In this document: positions 1 to 9,014 of the stretch, in pieces | Numbering within the stretch: position 1 is the stretch's first letter | Layout: the number at the start of each line of letters is the position of its first letter | From: Siphonobacter aquaeclarae | GTDB taxonomy: Bacteria > Bacteroidota > Bacteroidia > Cytophagales > Spirosomataceae | Assembly: GCF_900103285.1 (NCBI RefSeq) | Contig: NZ_FNGS01000010.1 | Location: forward strand, 124,001 to 188,000 | Length of the DNA: 64,000 nt | Reading direction: 5' to 3' | Made by a program: the position numbers and the translations under genes | Notes under the pieces: generated by a model | The model's database searches: none | Told to the model about the DNA's origin: nothing | What the model saw: only the letters and a program-made list of their open reading frames with translations

Positions 1-719
1 ACCAGAAAAAGATCGGTGTAGGAGCTATGGAGCTGATAGGCGCCGAGGTCGATGACGGCTTTCGCCGCGTCGCGGGCTTCTGCCCATTTGCCAAGATACA
101 GGGCGGTGCGTGCCTTGAGGGCCAGCGCGGCGCCCTTCGTCAGGCGTTTCAGCTCTCCGGCGCCATAGCTGACCGGCAATTGCGCGGCGGCCCAGTCAAA
201 TTCGGCGAATAAAAACGTTAGAATTTCCTCGCGGGAAGTACGCGTCATTTTGTACGATTCTTCCAGCGAAACAGGCGTTTTCAACAGAGGTACATCCCCG
301 AAATGCGTAATAAGCCGGGAATACTGGTAAGCACGGATAAGCCGGGCCTCGGCCTCCAGGCGGAGCAGCACACTTTCGGCTGTATTGTTTTTCGCGCGGT
401 CCTTGTTGGCCAGAAAGGTATTGGCGCGGGCAATGGGCTTGTAGCAGTTGACCCAGAGGGTACTGGCAATGCCGCTGCCGGCGTCCATTGTGCCGTAGGT
501 GATTTCATTGCCGCCGACGCTGCGCTGCCAATGGTTGTCGGAATAGGCTTCGTCGTCATTTCCCCAGAAAACAAGGCGGTAGAGGTCGTTGACGGCCATC
601 TCCAGCTCCGCCTGGTTCGAGTAGAAATTCTCCGAAGAACTCTCGGACAATGGGTTAAGATCCAGTTTGTTACAGGAGATCAGCAGCAGGGAAAGGAAAA
701 ATAGGGAAAGGCGTTTCAT
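1..719 (-). CDS. SusD/RagB-type nutrient-binding outer-membrane lipoprotein (C-terminal part outside window)
   Basis: The minus strand reads from an ATG at 719 through the window edge, giving about 239 residues of what is normally a 450-600 residue protein. The N-terminus is a lipoprotein signal (MKRLSLFFLSLLLISC) with Cys16 as the lipidated residue, followed by the usual SusD start NKLDLNPLSESS. The visible part contains TPR-like helices (for example LRLEAEARLIRAYQYSRLI), typical of SusD_RagB proteins. Members sit as a lid on a SusC-type transporter at the cell surface and bind glycans or other ligands. It follows the SusC gene by 10 bp, so the two are surely co-transcribed. The ligand cannot be told, because no degrading enzyme is visible beside it and the C-terminal half is missing. 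Confidence 0.9.
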   Translation of the reverse strand, partial: MKRLSLFFLSLLLISCNKLDLNPLSESSSENFYSNQAELEMAVNDLYRLVFWGNDDEAYSDNHWQRSVGGNEITYGTMDAGSGIASTLWVNCYKPIARANTFLANKDRAKNNTAESVLLRLEAEARLIRAYQYSRLITHFGDVPLLKTPVSLEESYKMTRTSREEILTFLFAEFDWAAAQLPVSYGAGELKRLTKGAALALKARTALYLGKWAEARDAAKAVIDLGAYQLHSSYTDLFL

Positions 720-729
720 GTCCGTGCAG

Positions 730-3700
730 TTAGAATTTGAGGTTGATACCAGCCATCAGGGTTTTCACGACGGGATAGGTTGTCGCGTCGACTTCCGGAT
801 CCCAGCCTTTGGGGAAGCGGTTGAGCGTAAAGAGGTCATTTCCGGCCACGTATACGCGCAATCCCTGCATGCTCAGCCGCTTCGCGACAGCCTGTGGCAG
901 GTTGTAGCCGATGGTCAGGTTTTTCATCCGGAAATAGGCGCCGTTGATGAGCCAGAAGTCCGACATCTGGTAGTTGTTTCCGGCGGAAATCTGGGAAAGG
1001 CGCGGATAGCGCACCAGCAGGTTGCGCTCGGCGGTATTGGAGGTACTCCAGTAGTTGCCGTCGATCTCCGCCGGGGCATTGCCGAAGCTTTCACCAAAAG
1101 GCATGACCTGTGTATCGGCCAGGCGGCGGTTGATCTTACCGACTCCCTGGAAGACCAGCCCGAGGTCAAATCCCTTGTATTCCAGCCGGATATTACCACC
1201 GAATACGTAGCGGGGCAGGGAGCCGCCGAGGAGTACCTTGTCGCCCTCAGGCGTAATCTTGCCGTCGCCGTTGAGGTCGAGGTATTTGATATCGCCGGGC
1301 TTGACGTTGGCATTCAGCACGGGAGCGTTTTTGACTTCTTCCGCCGTCTGGAATAATCCGGAGCTGCGGTACCCGAACCACTCGTCAAACTCGCCGCCTT
1401 CGAGCTTGGCGTTATCGCCGCGTAATTGTGTTCCCTTCAGGCTGACGATGGTCGTCCGGGTATCCGACAGGTTGACGCCGATGGAATAGTTCAGCTTCCC
1501 GACGTGGTCTTTCCAGCCGGCCTCGAGTTCCCATCCTTTGGCTTCGACGACGCCGGCGTTCTGGCTGGGGTTTTCGTAGCCGAGGTACTTCGGAATATCA
1601 AGACTCAGGAGAATATCACGGGTACGCTTGCGGAAGTAGTCGGCGGTCAGGCTCAGGCGCTGGTGGAAGAAACTGAGGTCGAGGCCGGCGTCGATCGACT
1701 CCGTCGTTTCCCACGTAATATCTTTCACGGCATAGGTTACCTGTGCGCCGGCCGATTGCGCCGTCAGCTGATTCCCCTGGTAAAACAGAGCGTTATTATT
1801 GAATTCGATGGATGCCTGATAGGGATAATCGCCAATGCGTTCATTCCCGATCTGCCCCCATGAACCGCGGACTTTCAGGTACGAAATCGCGGGAAGGGAT
1901 TTGAGAAAAGGTTCTTCGGAAATCGTCCATCCCGCTGATACCGATGGAAATACGCCCCACCGGTAGTCTCTGTAAAAGCGGGAGGAGCCGTCGAGCCGGA
2001 CATTGGCCTGGAGGTAGTACTTGTTTTTGTAATTGTACTTCACCCGGCTGAAGCCCGAGCGCAGTGCCGACTCCGTCGCCGACCCGCTGTTGGCCCGCAG
2101 AGTCAGGGAACCGAGGTTCAGGTACGGGAAGTCGGTGATGGTGAAACCCTCCCGCGAGGCTCCGAGCGACTCACTGAATGCATAGTTTTCTTCGTACCCA
2201 AGCAAGGCGTCAAACTGGTGATGTTCCCGGAAGAGTTTGGAATAGTTGGCGAGCAGCTGCCCGTTGAACGTCATCATCTCTGTCCGGCCTTCGTTCAGAA
2301 TGGTATTTGCCTGGTTTTTGTAGATGACCTGCGCGGGATTGTTCAGTGCCGTATACTGGATGACTTTCGCAAAGTTCTTGCTCTTGTTGAAATCGAGGGT
2401 GGGGGAGATAATCGCCGTCAGCGAAAGTCCTTCCACCGGCCGGACGTCAAACACCAGCCGACCGCCCAGCTGGTTGTACGTTCCGCGGTTTGTACCGCCG
2501 TCGTGAATCTGGGCCAGGGGGTTGCGGCCTTCCTTGCCAGGCGCCCAGCGTCCGTCTTCGTACCGGTCGTCGTAAATGCCCGGGAATATCCGGCTGGCAT
2601 ACACGGGATTTTCGCCGGCAGGGCTTACTTCCGCCGTCCGTTTGTAGAAGATATCGAAGTTGGCCGATACCATCTTGTTGATACGCATGTCATTATTGAC
2701 CCGAACGGTGTAGCGGTCATACTGGCGGTTGACGTACAGCCCGTCTACTTTGGAATAGCTCAGGGAGGCCTTTGTTTTCAGCTTGCCGGTCCCGATGGCA
2801 AACGACAGGTCGTGGCGGTGGCGCGGCGCCGTCCGTCCGATGATGAGGCGCTGCCAGTCGGTAGCAGGGTATTTATCCGGCTCCGCTTTATGACGGGCGT
2901 CGAAATTGTCGATGAGATCTTTGGCGTACAGACCGGTACCGCCGTCGTTGACCTGCATTTCATTGAACATCGACATATACCGGGGAACATTGACATAAGA
3001 CGGCAGTTGCGTGGGCGACTGCATCCCGAACTCATAATTATAGTCGAAGCTGGCCTGCCCGTCCTTCGCCCGCTTGGTTGTGACGAGGATTACTCCCGCC
3101 GCCGCCCGCGAGCCATAGATGGAGGCAGACGCCCCGTCTTTCAGTACAGTGATGTTTTCGATATCGTTGGGGTTGAGGTTGTTGATATTGCCGTTGGGTA
3201 CGCCGTCGACGATCACCAGCGGATCGTTGTTCCCGATCGTCGTAATACCCCGGATACGAATGGTAGAGGTAGCGCCCGGCGCTCCGGAATTACGGGTGAC
3301 GGTCACCCCCGCCAGCGCGCCCTGCAGCGCTTCCGATACCTGCATGGTCTGGCGCTCGGCGATATTCTTACCGCTCAGCGATGCGACAGAGCCTGTGAGG
3401 TCTTTTTTCTGCTCGGAGCCATAGCCGACAACCACGACTTCGTCGAGCGACTTCGTATCCGGCCTGAGCGTGATGTCCAGATTGGTTGTCTGCGTGCCAA
3501 AGGGAAGCTCCTGGGTAATGTATCCGACCGACGAAACAACCAGCAGGCCTTTCTCCTCGGTTGCATTGAGGGCGAAGCGGCCGTCGTTGTTGGTGACCGT
3601 CCCGGTTGCTGTTCCCTTTACCCGGACGGAGGCGCCTGGAACGCCCGCTCCAACTTCATCGGTCACCCGGCCGGTCAGTAATGCCTGGATATCAGGGACT

Positions 3701-4110
3701 TCTTCTCCGGGGAAAACATCCACCAGGGCGGCAGCGTCCTCTGTCCGCGGGCTCCGTTTCAGCAGAATCCGGGAGCCGACAACCTCGTAGCTGATCCGGA
3801 GCGGGCGAAAGAGCTGGCGCAGAATGTCGTCAAGGCGCTCTTCCCGCGCGCGGATCGTCACGCTGCGCCGTGACTGAATGATCTCCGGGCTATACATGAA
3901 CGATACCTGCGCCGACCTCCCGAGCTTGTCGAGGACCTCTCCGACAGGCTGGTTGCTCAGAAAGAGGGTGACTTTCCGGTCCAGCAGTTCCTGCGCCAGA
4001 CCGGTCCGGGCCTGGCACAGCGTAATCAGTGTGAGGGAAAAGAAAAAATGTAACAGGCTGATTCTCATAACTTTTCTCCAGAAAAGGGCAGAGGGTACCT
4101 TTTTTTTCAT
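730..4110 (-). CDS. SusC/RagA-family TonB-dependent transporter with N-terminal STN domain
   Basis: This 1126-residue outer-membrane transporter pairs with the SusD protein downstream. In order it shows a signal peptide (about 1-40), an STN/secretin-like domain (about 46-115), a carboxypeptidase-regulatory-like domain (about 140-215), a TonB-box/plug start with DEVVVVGYGSQ-type sequence (about 225-245), a plug and a long beta-barrel ending in NLKF with a terminal Phe. The STN domain is the part that, in FecA-type systems, touches the anti-sigma factor, so this transporter probably both imports and signals through the FecR/sigma pair upstream. An open frame extends upstream to 4335, but that would overlap fecR and precede the signal peptide, so the ATG at 4110 is preferred; another ATG 14 codons later is possible. 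Confidence 0.93.
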   Translation of the reverse strand: MKKKVPSALFWRKVMRISLLHFFFSLTLITLCQARTGLAQELLDRKVTLFLSNQPVGEVLDKLGRSAQVSFMYSPEIIQSRRSVTIRAREERLDDILRQLFRPLRISYEVVGSRILLKRSPRTEDAAALVDVFPGEEVPDIQALLTGRVTDEVGAGVPGASVRVKGTATGTVTNNDGRFALNATEEKGLLVVSSVGYITQELPFGTQTTNLDITLRPDTKSLDEVVVVGYGSEQKKDLTGSVASLSGKNIAERQTMQVSEALQGALAGVTVTRNSGAPGATSTIRIRGITTIGNNDPLVIVDGVPNGNINNLNPNDIENITVLKDGASASIYGSRAAAGVILVTTKRAKDGQASFDYNYEFGMQSPTQLPSYVNVPRYMSMFNEMQVNDGGTGLYAKDLIDNFDARHKAEPDKYPATDWQRLIIGRTAPRHRHDLSFAIGTGKLKTKASLSYSKVDGLYVNRQYDRYTVRVNNDMRINKMVSANFDIFYKRTAEVSPAGENPVYASRIFPGIYDDRYEDGRWAPGKEGRNPLAQIHDGGTNRGTYNQLGGRLVFDVRPVEGLSLTAIISPTLDFNKSKNFAKVIQYTALNNPAQVIYKNQANTILNEGRTEMMTFNGQLLANYSKLFREHHQFDALLGYEENYAFSESLGASREGFTITDFPYLNLGSLTLRANSGSATESALRSGFSRVKYNYKNKYYLQANVRLDGSSRFYRDYRWGVFPSVSAGWTISEEPFLKSLPAISYLKVRGSWGQIGNERIGDYPYQASIEFNNNALFYQGNQLTAQSAGAQVTYAVKDITWETTESIDAGLDLSFFHQRLSLTADYFRKRTRDILLSLDIPKYLGYENPSQNAGVVEAKGWELEAGWKDHVGKLNYSIGVNLSDTRTTIVSLKGTQLRGDNAKLEGGEFDEWFGYRSSGLFQTAEEVKNAPVLNANVKPGDIKYLDLNGDGKITPEGDKVLLGGSLPRYVFGGNIRLEYKGFDLGLVFQGVGKINRRLADTQVMPFGESFGNAPAEIDGNYWSTSNTAERNLLVRYPRLSQISAGNNYQMSDFWLINGAYFRMKNLTIGYNLPQAVAKRLSMQGLRVYVAGNDLFTLNRFPKGWDPEVDATTYPVVKTLMAGINLKF

Positions 4111-4160
4111 AGTTTTGACTGTTTTGCTGGTGTCAAGAATTGGCAAAAACGATCCCCGGC

Positions 4161-4243
4161 GTCCCTTTCGGGACACTCCTTCGTGGCTGAAGCAGTGGGG
4201 ATTAACTCGGGTGAATGATGTGTCCGCATCATTCACCTTTTTT
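4161..4243. promoter_or_regulatory. Two hairpins in the fecR-susC gap
   Basis: The 160-bp gap between the anti-sigma gene and susC holds a perfect 11-bp stem with a 6-nt loop (GGTGAATGATG / CATCATTCACC, 4210-4237) followed by six T on the plus strand, and a smaller stem GTCCC-tttc-GGGAC at 4161-4174. The T tract faces away from the operon, and no plus-strand gene lies upstream of it. For the minus-strand transcript these would be RNA structures separating the regulator and transporter parts of the message. A role in uncoupling their expression is inference. Confidence 0.45.
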
Positions 4244-4270
4244 ACTTCATAGGTGTTCGGGTTTAGAGGT

Positions 4271-5287
4271 TCAGGGGATGTCGCAGGGCTTTCCGGTAAA
4301 CACGATGCGGTCTTTCTGTACTTCGAAACGGGCATCGGTCACCGAGCAGATCCAGGTAAGCTTGTCCATCAGCGGCTCATCGCCCAGCGCTGCCGTGACC
4401 GAGCAATGCGCGATGTGGCCGGCGTCATAGACGATGTTCACGCCGTACGCCTTCGAAAGCGTGGCCAGTACTTCCGGCAGAGGCGTAGCGGTAAACGTGA
4501 ACGTGAGCCGCTCGATGGAACGAACGGGTTGGAAAGAGGCTTGTGGCAGGGAAAAGCGGAGGCTGGACGCATCCAGGGAGATTTCCTGGTTGGGAGACAG
4601 GACCGGCCCCTGAAGACCGGCGGTCGAAACCGAAACCCGCCCGGTCTTGACCCGGACCAGCAGGCGGCGGTCGCCGGCATAGGCACGAACCCGGAAACTG
4701 GTTCCCACCACCCGCGTAATCAGCTTTCCGGCATACACCAGGAAGGGATGCAGGGAGTCTTTCCGTACTTCGAAAAAACCTTCTCCCGAAAGAAAAACTT
4801 CCCTCTTTTCTCCTGAAAAAGAGGAGGGATACCGGAGTTCGCTGCCCGGTTGAAGCACAACAGAACTTCCGTCAGGCAGGGCGACGTGGCGGACCGACCG
4901 CCCCGAGGCAAAACGTTCTTCCCGCGGTGTTTCGGCGACGGGGTGGCTCTCCGGCGCCGGACGAAAGACGAGAAACGCGCCGATCAACACGGCAACCGAT
5001 GCTGCAACAGCCCAGGGCCAGTACCTCGGCTTCCGGACAACGGGGCGGGATTCCCGCAGGACCTGGCGGATGCGGGTATCGACCTGTTCGTCGGAAAGCG
5101 GGTACTCGTTCCCGCGGATGGCGAGCAGCATGCGCCGGGCACGGCCGAGTTGTTCCTGCCGCAGCGGGTCTTCGCCTGCCCAGTTCTGCCAGTAGGCGTT
5201 GTCCTGCGGTGCTTCTCCGTAAACCCAGGCCCGGAACCGGTCATTCTCCAGAAGGTGGTGTAATTCTGATTGCATAAGCGACAGCAT
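4271..5287 (-). CDS. FecR-family anti-sigma factor
   Basis: This is a membrane-spanning anti-sigma factor of about 338 residues. A cytoplasmic N-terminal part (about 1-85) should hold the ECF sigma factor. A single transmembrane segment follows (WPWAVAASVAVLIGAFLVF, about 89-107), then a periplasmic FecR domain (about 125-225) with the recognisable DGSSVVLQPGSELRYP stretch. The C-terminal DUF4974/STN-like part (about 265-335) contains TPLPEVLATLSKAYGVNIVY. It lies between the sigma gene and susC, the standard trans-envelope signalling order. A second ATG at 5275 (MQSELHH) is an equally good start. Confidence 0.9.
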   Translation of the reverse strand: MLSLMQSELHHLLENDRFRAWVYGEAPQDNAYWQNWAGEDPLRQEQLGRARRMLLAIRGNEYPLSDEQVDTRIRQVLRESRPVVRKPRYWPWAVAASVAVLIGAFLVFRPAPESHPVAETPREERFASGRSVRHVALPDGSSVVLQPGSELRYPSSFSGEKREVFLSGEGFFEVRKDSLHPFLVYAGKLITRVVGTSFRVRAYAGDRRLLVRVKTGRVSVSTAGLQGPVLSPNQEISLDASSLRFSLPQASFQPVRSIERLTFTFTATPLPEVLATLSKAYGVNIVYDAGHIAHCSVTAALGDEPLMDKLTWICSVTDARFEVQKDRIVFTGKPCDIP

Positions 5288-5363
5288 TCCCTTTGAAAGC
5301 TATTAGGACGCTTTTCCGGCTGTCTACTCAGGCAAATGATACTTTTTGTAGAAATAATGAAAA

Positions 5364-5957
5364 TCAGTGAAAGATCAGGTTCAGCAGAACAGAGAGCGCT
5401 GCCGGCCAGTTTTCCCGCAGGGTGGAAAGAGAACGGTAGAGACTATTGCTGACCGACTGAGGTTTCATGTCGAGAAGCTGGGCGATTTCTTCCGGTCCGA
5501 GGTCCTGGTAATACCGGAGATAGAGAATTTCCCGCTGCCGCGTCGGGAGCTGCCCGAGCAGCGCTGAAAGACGGGTTACCGCTTCTGACTCTTCTTCCGA
5601 CAAAATCAACAGATCTTCTTCTGAACCCTGCATATGGAGATGGTCCCATTGCTCGGTCCACTCGACGGTCGGATTACGCTTGTTGAGCGCGCGCAGCAGT
5701 TCGTGCCGGAACGATTTAAGCAGGTAATGCCGCACGGAATTAGCCGAACCGAGGCGGTCCCGGTGTGTCCACAGATAGATGAGAACTTCCTGGATACTGT
5801 CTTCGATCAGCGCCTGATCCGGGCAGAATTTCCGCCCGTAATGGGCAAGCTTTCGGTAATGCCGCCGCGACAGCTCGGTAAAAGCCGCTTCATCTCCCCC
5901 GCGGAACAGGTCCCAGAGAAGCGAATCGTCGGTGTCGGGTGTGTATAGGTGTGCCAT
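5364..5957 (-). CDS. ECF RNA polymerase sigma factor
   Basis: A sigma-70 family protein of 197 residues when started at MAHLYTPDTDD; a longer frame begins at 5981. Region 2 lies at about 25-70 (AFTELSRRHYRKLAHYGRKF, then IEDSIQEVLIYLWTHR). Region 4 lies at about 125-185, with a helix-turn-helix in LGPEEIAQLLDMKPQSVSNS. Region 3 is absent, as in ECF factors. It is followed by its likely cognate FecR anti-sigma and a SusC with an STN domain, so it should turn on this uptake locus when substrate binds the transporter. Confidence 0.93.
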   Translation of the reverse strand: MAHLYTPDTDDSLLWDLFRGGDEAAFTELSRRHYRKLAHYGRKFCPDQALIEDSIQEVLIYLWTHRDRLGSANSVRHYLLKSFRHELLRALNKRNPTVEWTEQWDHLHMQGSEEDLLILSEEESEAVTRLSALLGQLPTRQREILYLRYYQDLGPEEIAQLLDMKPQSVSNSLYRSLSTLRENWPAALSVLLNLIFH

Positions 5958-6376
5958 GCGCGCTGCCGAAAGCAGCTGCAAAGATGTCGGTCAACTGGTT
6001 GGATTTCAAGAAAGAATTGGGCTTTTCTTGGGAAAAGCCAGGATATCCGGTACAACGGATGTAATTGGAACAGGATATCTGTCGGTGTATACTGGAATAG
6101 CGGTGTAGCAATCCGCTTATTTACTCATACCGTATTTTTAAAAAAACGCGTGAAAAGACTTATCTTTTCCTATGACAGGCTCCCTGCTAATCGGGATTCC
6201 CGCGGAAACGAATAGGCATTGCAGCAAGTGAAAAGGAATTAATAACCAGCTACTTGAGAAAGGATGAACCCGTAATTTATTCTGCCCGGGTTAATGGTGA
6301 ATTGGTTTCCGCAGAGTCTTAAGAGAAAGAAACAACGTTCAATACTTAGCCGGTAATAAGGATAATAAAGTAACGT
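5958..6376. other. Divergent intergenic region, 419 bp
   Basis: This stretch separates the minus-strand sigma factor from a plus-strand secreted protein and must hold both promoters. It is visibly richer in A/T than the flanking genes. I found no exact TAnnTTTG box for either gene, no clear hairpin and no convincing small ORF. The sigma gene may use a promoter of its own type. Confidence 0.5.
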
Positions 6377-7018
6377 ATGAAAAGACAGGGATATCAGTTA
6401 CGACGGATAGCAGCTGGCATAGCGGCGCTGGGTTTCAGCCTGCAGGCAGTACAGGCTCAATCGTCAGAGGTAATCATAGAACAGTTCAGGAAGGCAGTAG
6501 GGGGCGGGAAAGCGCTGAATGCCTATTCAACCGTCTTGCGTCCCGTCGGAGAGACCGGTCCGGCCGCAACACTCTACCGGACCATAGCAGGACAGTACCG
6601 CCTTGAAACGGCCGTATCCTGCCAATGTTTTGACGGAAAAATATACCGCTCGCGTGAAACCGGCGCACCGCATCCGGCAAAGCCGGCGGATGTGCTGACC
6701 GGGGTCAGTTATCCTTCCGCCTTCACGGAAGCCGGTGCGAAAGCCGGCGTTGTGGATGACGACGGAAAACCCTGTTACCGGGTGTCGTTGGGTAAGGACG
6801 AATACTTCCTGAATCCGAAGACCTACCTTCCCTACAAGGTGGTACGGAAAACGGCGGGAGGAAAGGATAAGAAAGAAGAGTATGCAGACTACCGTGTAGA
6901 AAGCGGATACATGGTTCCCCACTATGTACGCAGCGGAGGAAAGGAATATATACTGTCGGATTTCCGGGTTAATCCCGATCTGCCGGCCGACTGGTTTGCC
7001 TGCGGTAAGGCCAGATAA
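6377..7018 (+). CDS. Predicted secreted protein, unknown function
   Basis: A 213-residue protein with a signal peptide (about 1-27, ending AVQAQ). The mature part contains FDGKIYRS-type and EYFLNPKTYLPYKVVRK-type segments that recall the one-sided beta-sheet of outer-membrane lipoprotein-sorting (LolA-like) folds, where a substrate is followed through a conversion from one strand to the next. That resemblance is loose and I do not assign a function. The gene stands alone, divergent from the sigma factor, and ends in a strong bidirectional terminator. Confidence 0.75.
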   Translation: MKRQGYQLRRIAAGIAALGFSLQAVQAQSSEVIIEQFRKAVGGGKALNAYSTVLRPVGETGPAATLYRTIAGQYRLETAVSCQCFDGKIYRSRETGAPHPAKPADVLTGVSYPSAFTEAGAKAGVVDDDGKPCYRVSLGKDEYFLNPKTYLPYKVVRKTAGGKDKKEEYADYRVESGYMVPHYVRSGGKEYILSDFRVNPDLPADWFACGKAR

Positions 7019-7059
7019 AAAGCGAAAGCCCGGTTCCATGAACCGGGCTTTCGCTTTTT
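7017..7059. terminator. Strong bidirectional terminator
   Basis: Perfect 20-bp inverted repeat with a 3-nt loop (arms 7017-7036 and 7040-7059; core AAGCCCGGTTC / GAACCGGGCTT), with A runs on the left and T runs on the right. It lies between the end of the secreted protein gene and the convergent rng gene and can serve both. Confidence 0.9.
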
Positions 7060-7069
7060 CGGGGAAACC

Positions 7070-8626
7070 TTATCCGTGAATCTCGATGGGTTCTCCGGAT
7101 TTATTGTAAAAATGGAATTCGGTAATCCCCAGGGAGCTATCCTGAATCAGGTTGACCCAGGTCTTGTATTTAAACCACCACCGTATCCGTTTCGACGGGA
7201 ACCCGTTCATGAAATACGAGTACAGGTAAGGGTGGAGGGTGATACGCAGTCCCTTTTCGTTTTGTTTGGAGAGGATGTAGTCGACATTCTGCTCCACAAT
7301 GTCTGACACGGCGATGCTGGCCGTGATTTTACCCGTGCCTCCGCAGGTCGGACACACTTCATGGGTCTGAATATTCAACTCCGGACGTACCCGCTGGCGG
7401 GTGATCTGCATCAGGCCGAACTTGGTCAGCGGAAGAATGGTGAACTTGGACCGGTCCAGTTTCATCTCTTCCCGCATCACGTCGTAAATCTGCTTCTTGT
7501 TTTCGGGCTTCTTCATGTCAATGAAATCAATGACGATGATGCCACCCATGTCGCGAAGGCGCAGCTGACGGGCAATTTCCTTGGCTGCTTCGATGTTGAC
7601 GTTGATTGCGGTATCTTCCTGGCTTTCCTCCTGGTTCGATTTGTTCCCGGAGTTGACATCGATCACGTGGAGTGCTTCCGTGTGTTCGATGATGAGGTAG
7701 CCGCCTCCCGGCAGGCTGACAGAACGGCCGAAGAGCATTTTCAGCTGCTTCTCGATTCCGAACTGTTCGAATACCTTGTTTTTCCCCTGGTGGAAGCGGA
7801 CAATATTCTGCTTCTCGGGGGCAATCTGCTGGACGTATGACCTGACTTCTTCATACATCTCCTTGTTATCAAGCGTAATGCTGTCGAAGTTATCGTTCAG
7901 CATGTCCCGCATGATCGACGTCGCCCGGCTCATTTCACCGATTATCTTATCGCGGGGCCGGGCGTCTCTCAGGGCCTTCGTTCCGGCATCCCACTTGGCG
8001 AGCAGGCTGCGGAGATCGAGTTCGATTTCTTCCGACTCTTTGCCTTCTGCGACGGTCCGGATGATCACGCCGAAGTTCGGGGGTTTGATACCCTGTACGA
8101 GGCGGTGAAGGCGCTGGCGCTCCTGCTTGCTGGTGATCTTCTTCGAAATATTGATGGAATGCCCGAAGGGGACCAGAACGAGGAAGCGGCCGGCGATGGA
8201 AATGTCGCACGAGAGGCGGGGACCTTTGGTTGAGATAGGCTCTTTTACGACCTGAACCAGGATCGGGGCATTTTTGGCCAAAACCTTATCGATTTTGCCA
8301 TGCTTATCGATTTCAGGCTCCATTTCGAAGCCGTTCAGCATGCCGTCGGAGGTCCGTTTGGCGATGACATCTTTCGTGAATTTGTTCAGCGAGTTGATGT
8401 TATGGCCGAGGTCCAGGTAATGCAGGAAGGCATCCTTCTCGTAGCCGATGTCTATAAAGGCGGCATTGAGCCCCGTGACCAGTTTCTTAACGGTCCCGAG
8501 GTAAATATCGCCCACCGAGAAGTGCTCTTCGGACTCTTCAAAGTGATATTCAACGATTCTTTTGTCCTGCAAAAGAGCGATTCTATCACCTTTGGGAGTC
8601 GAATTGATGACTAATTCATTGCTCAC
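7070..8626 (-). CDS. rng: Ribonuclease G/E family endoribonuclease
   Basis: A 518-residue Rne/Rng-family enzyme that cuts single-stranded RNA during rRNA maturation and mRNA decay. An S1 domain lies at about 38-120 (VGDIYLGTVKKLVTGLNAAF). The catalytic DNase I-like part contains the metal-binding IIVIDFIDMKKPENKK around residue 360. The zinc-link motif CPTCGGTGK, used for dimerisation, follows near residue 430. The length matches RNase G rather than RNase E, and the long C-terminal scaffold is absent. The neighbourhood rng-HU-mutY-ssb-gldE resembles gene order I know from other Bacteroidota. Confidence 0.95.
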   Translation of the reverse strand: MSNELVINSTPKGDRIALLQDKRIVEYHFEESEEHFSVGDIYLGTVKKLVTGLNAAFIDIGYEKDAFLHYLDLGHNINSLNKFTKDVIAKRTSDGMLNGFEMEPEIDKHGKIDKVLAKNAPILVQVVKEPISTKGPRLSCDISIAGRFLVLVPFGHSINISKKITSKQERQRLHRLVQGIKPPNFGVIIRTVAEGKESEEIELDLRSLLAKWDAGTKALRDARPRDKIIGEMSRATSIMRDMLNDNFDSITLDNKEMYEEVRSYVQQIAPEKQNIVRFHQGKNKVFEQFGIEKQLKMLFGRSVSLPGGGYLIIEHTEALHVIDVNSGNKSNQEESQEDTAINVNIEAAKEIARQLRLRDMGGIIVIDFIDMKKPENKKQIYDVMREEMKLDRSKFTILPLTKFGLMQITRQRVRPELNIQTHEVCPTCGGTGKITASIAVSDIVEQNVDYILSKQNEKGLRITLHPYLYSYFMNGFPSKRIRWWFKYKTWVNLIQDSSLGITEFHFYNKSGEPIEIHG

Positions 8627-8796
8627 AGGTGATGCTCAGAGGGTTTATGAGCAAAGGCCGGGCATGCGAAACCTCACCGTATCCGCGATACGGAAAAGAC
8701 GGCGATAAAACCGGCAATTCGGGGCATTTGCTCAGGTAGAACAGGATTGGCTGGATACACAAAAAGGCTGAAACCCGGCAGGGCCAGCCAAACGGA

Positions 8797-8866
8797 GTGA
8801 AAAATGAAAAGCTAAAAGTGAAAAGTGAAACAGCGCTGTTCTCACTTTTCACTTTTCACCTTTCAC
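8797..8866. repeat. Intergenic palindrome, family C (AAAAGTGA words)
   Basis: The arms are built from repeated AAAAGTGA units: a perfect 15-bp stem (8814-8828 with 8842-8856) flanked by further imperfect GTGAAA words. The 13-nt loop contains its own 12-bp palindrome AACAGCGCTGTT. The element ends 6 bp from the stop codon of the 29-residue ORF on the minus strand and lies ahead of rng. No coding sequence is plausible here. Confidence 0.75.
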
Positions 8867-8872
8867 CCGGCG

Positions 8873-8962
8873 TTATTTCTTCTTGTGTCTGTTCTTTCTG
8901 AGACGCTTTTTGCGCTTGTGAGTAGCAATCTTGTGGCGTTTACGTTTCTTTCCGCAAGGCAT
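8873..8962 (-). CDS. 29-residue highly basic protein, COX24/AURKAIP1 (mS38-like) type
   Basis: A complete 29-codon ORF runs ATG to TAA. It begins MPCGKKRKRHK, ends RKNRHKKK, and is almost entirely Lys, Arg and His. This matches the short basic proteins that genome pipelines label AURKAIP1/COX24 domain proteins, related to the C-terminus of mitochondrial ribosomal protein mS38. A ribosome-associated role follows from that family relation and from the composition. It is transcribed towards rng. It is easily missed by gene callers because of its size. Confidence 0.8.
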   Translation of the reverse strand: MPCGKKRKRHKIATHKRKKRLRKNRHKKK

Positions 8963-9014
8963 GATGTGAATGCGTTTAGGGGTCTTGGCCGACCGGCCGT
9001 AACCAGTGAAAAAA

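Noticed and set aside
2218-3681. Long 487-codon plus-strand frame opposite susC
   Set aside because: It is fully antisense to the well-supported SusC gene, has no recognisable domain and reflects codon bias on the other strand.
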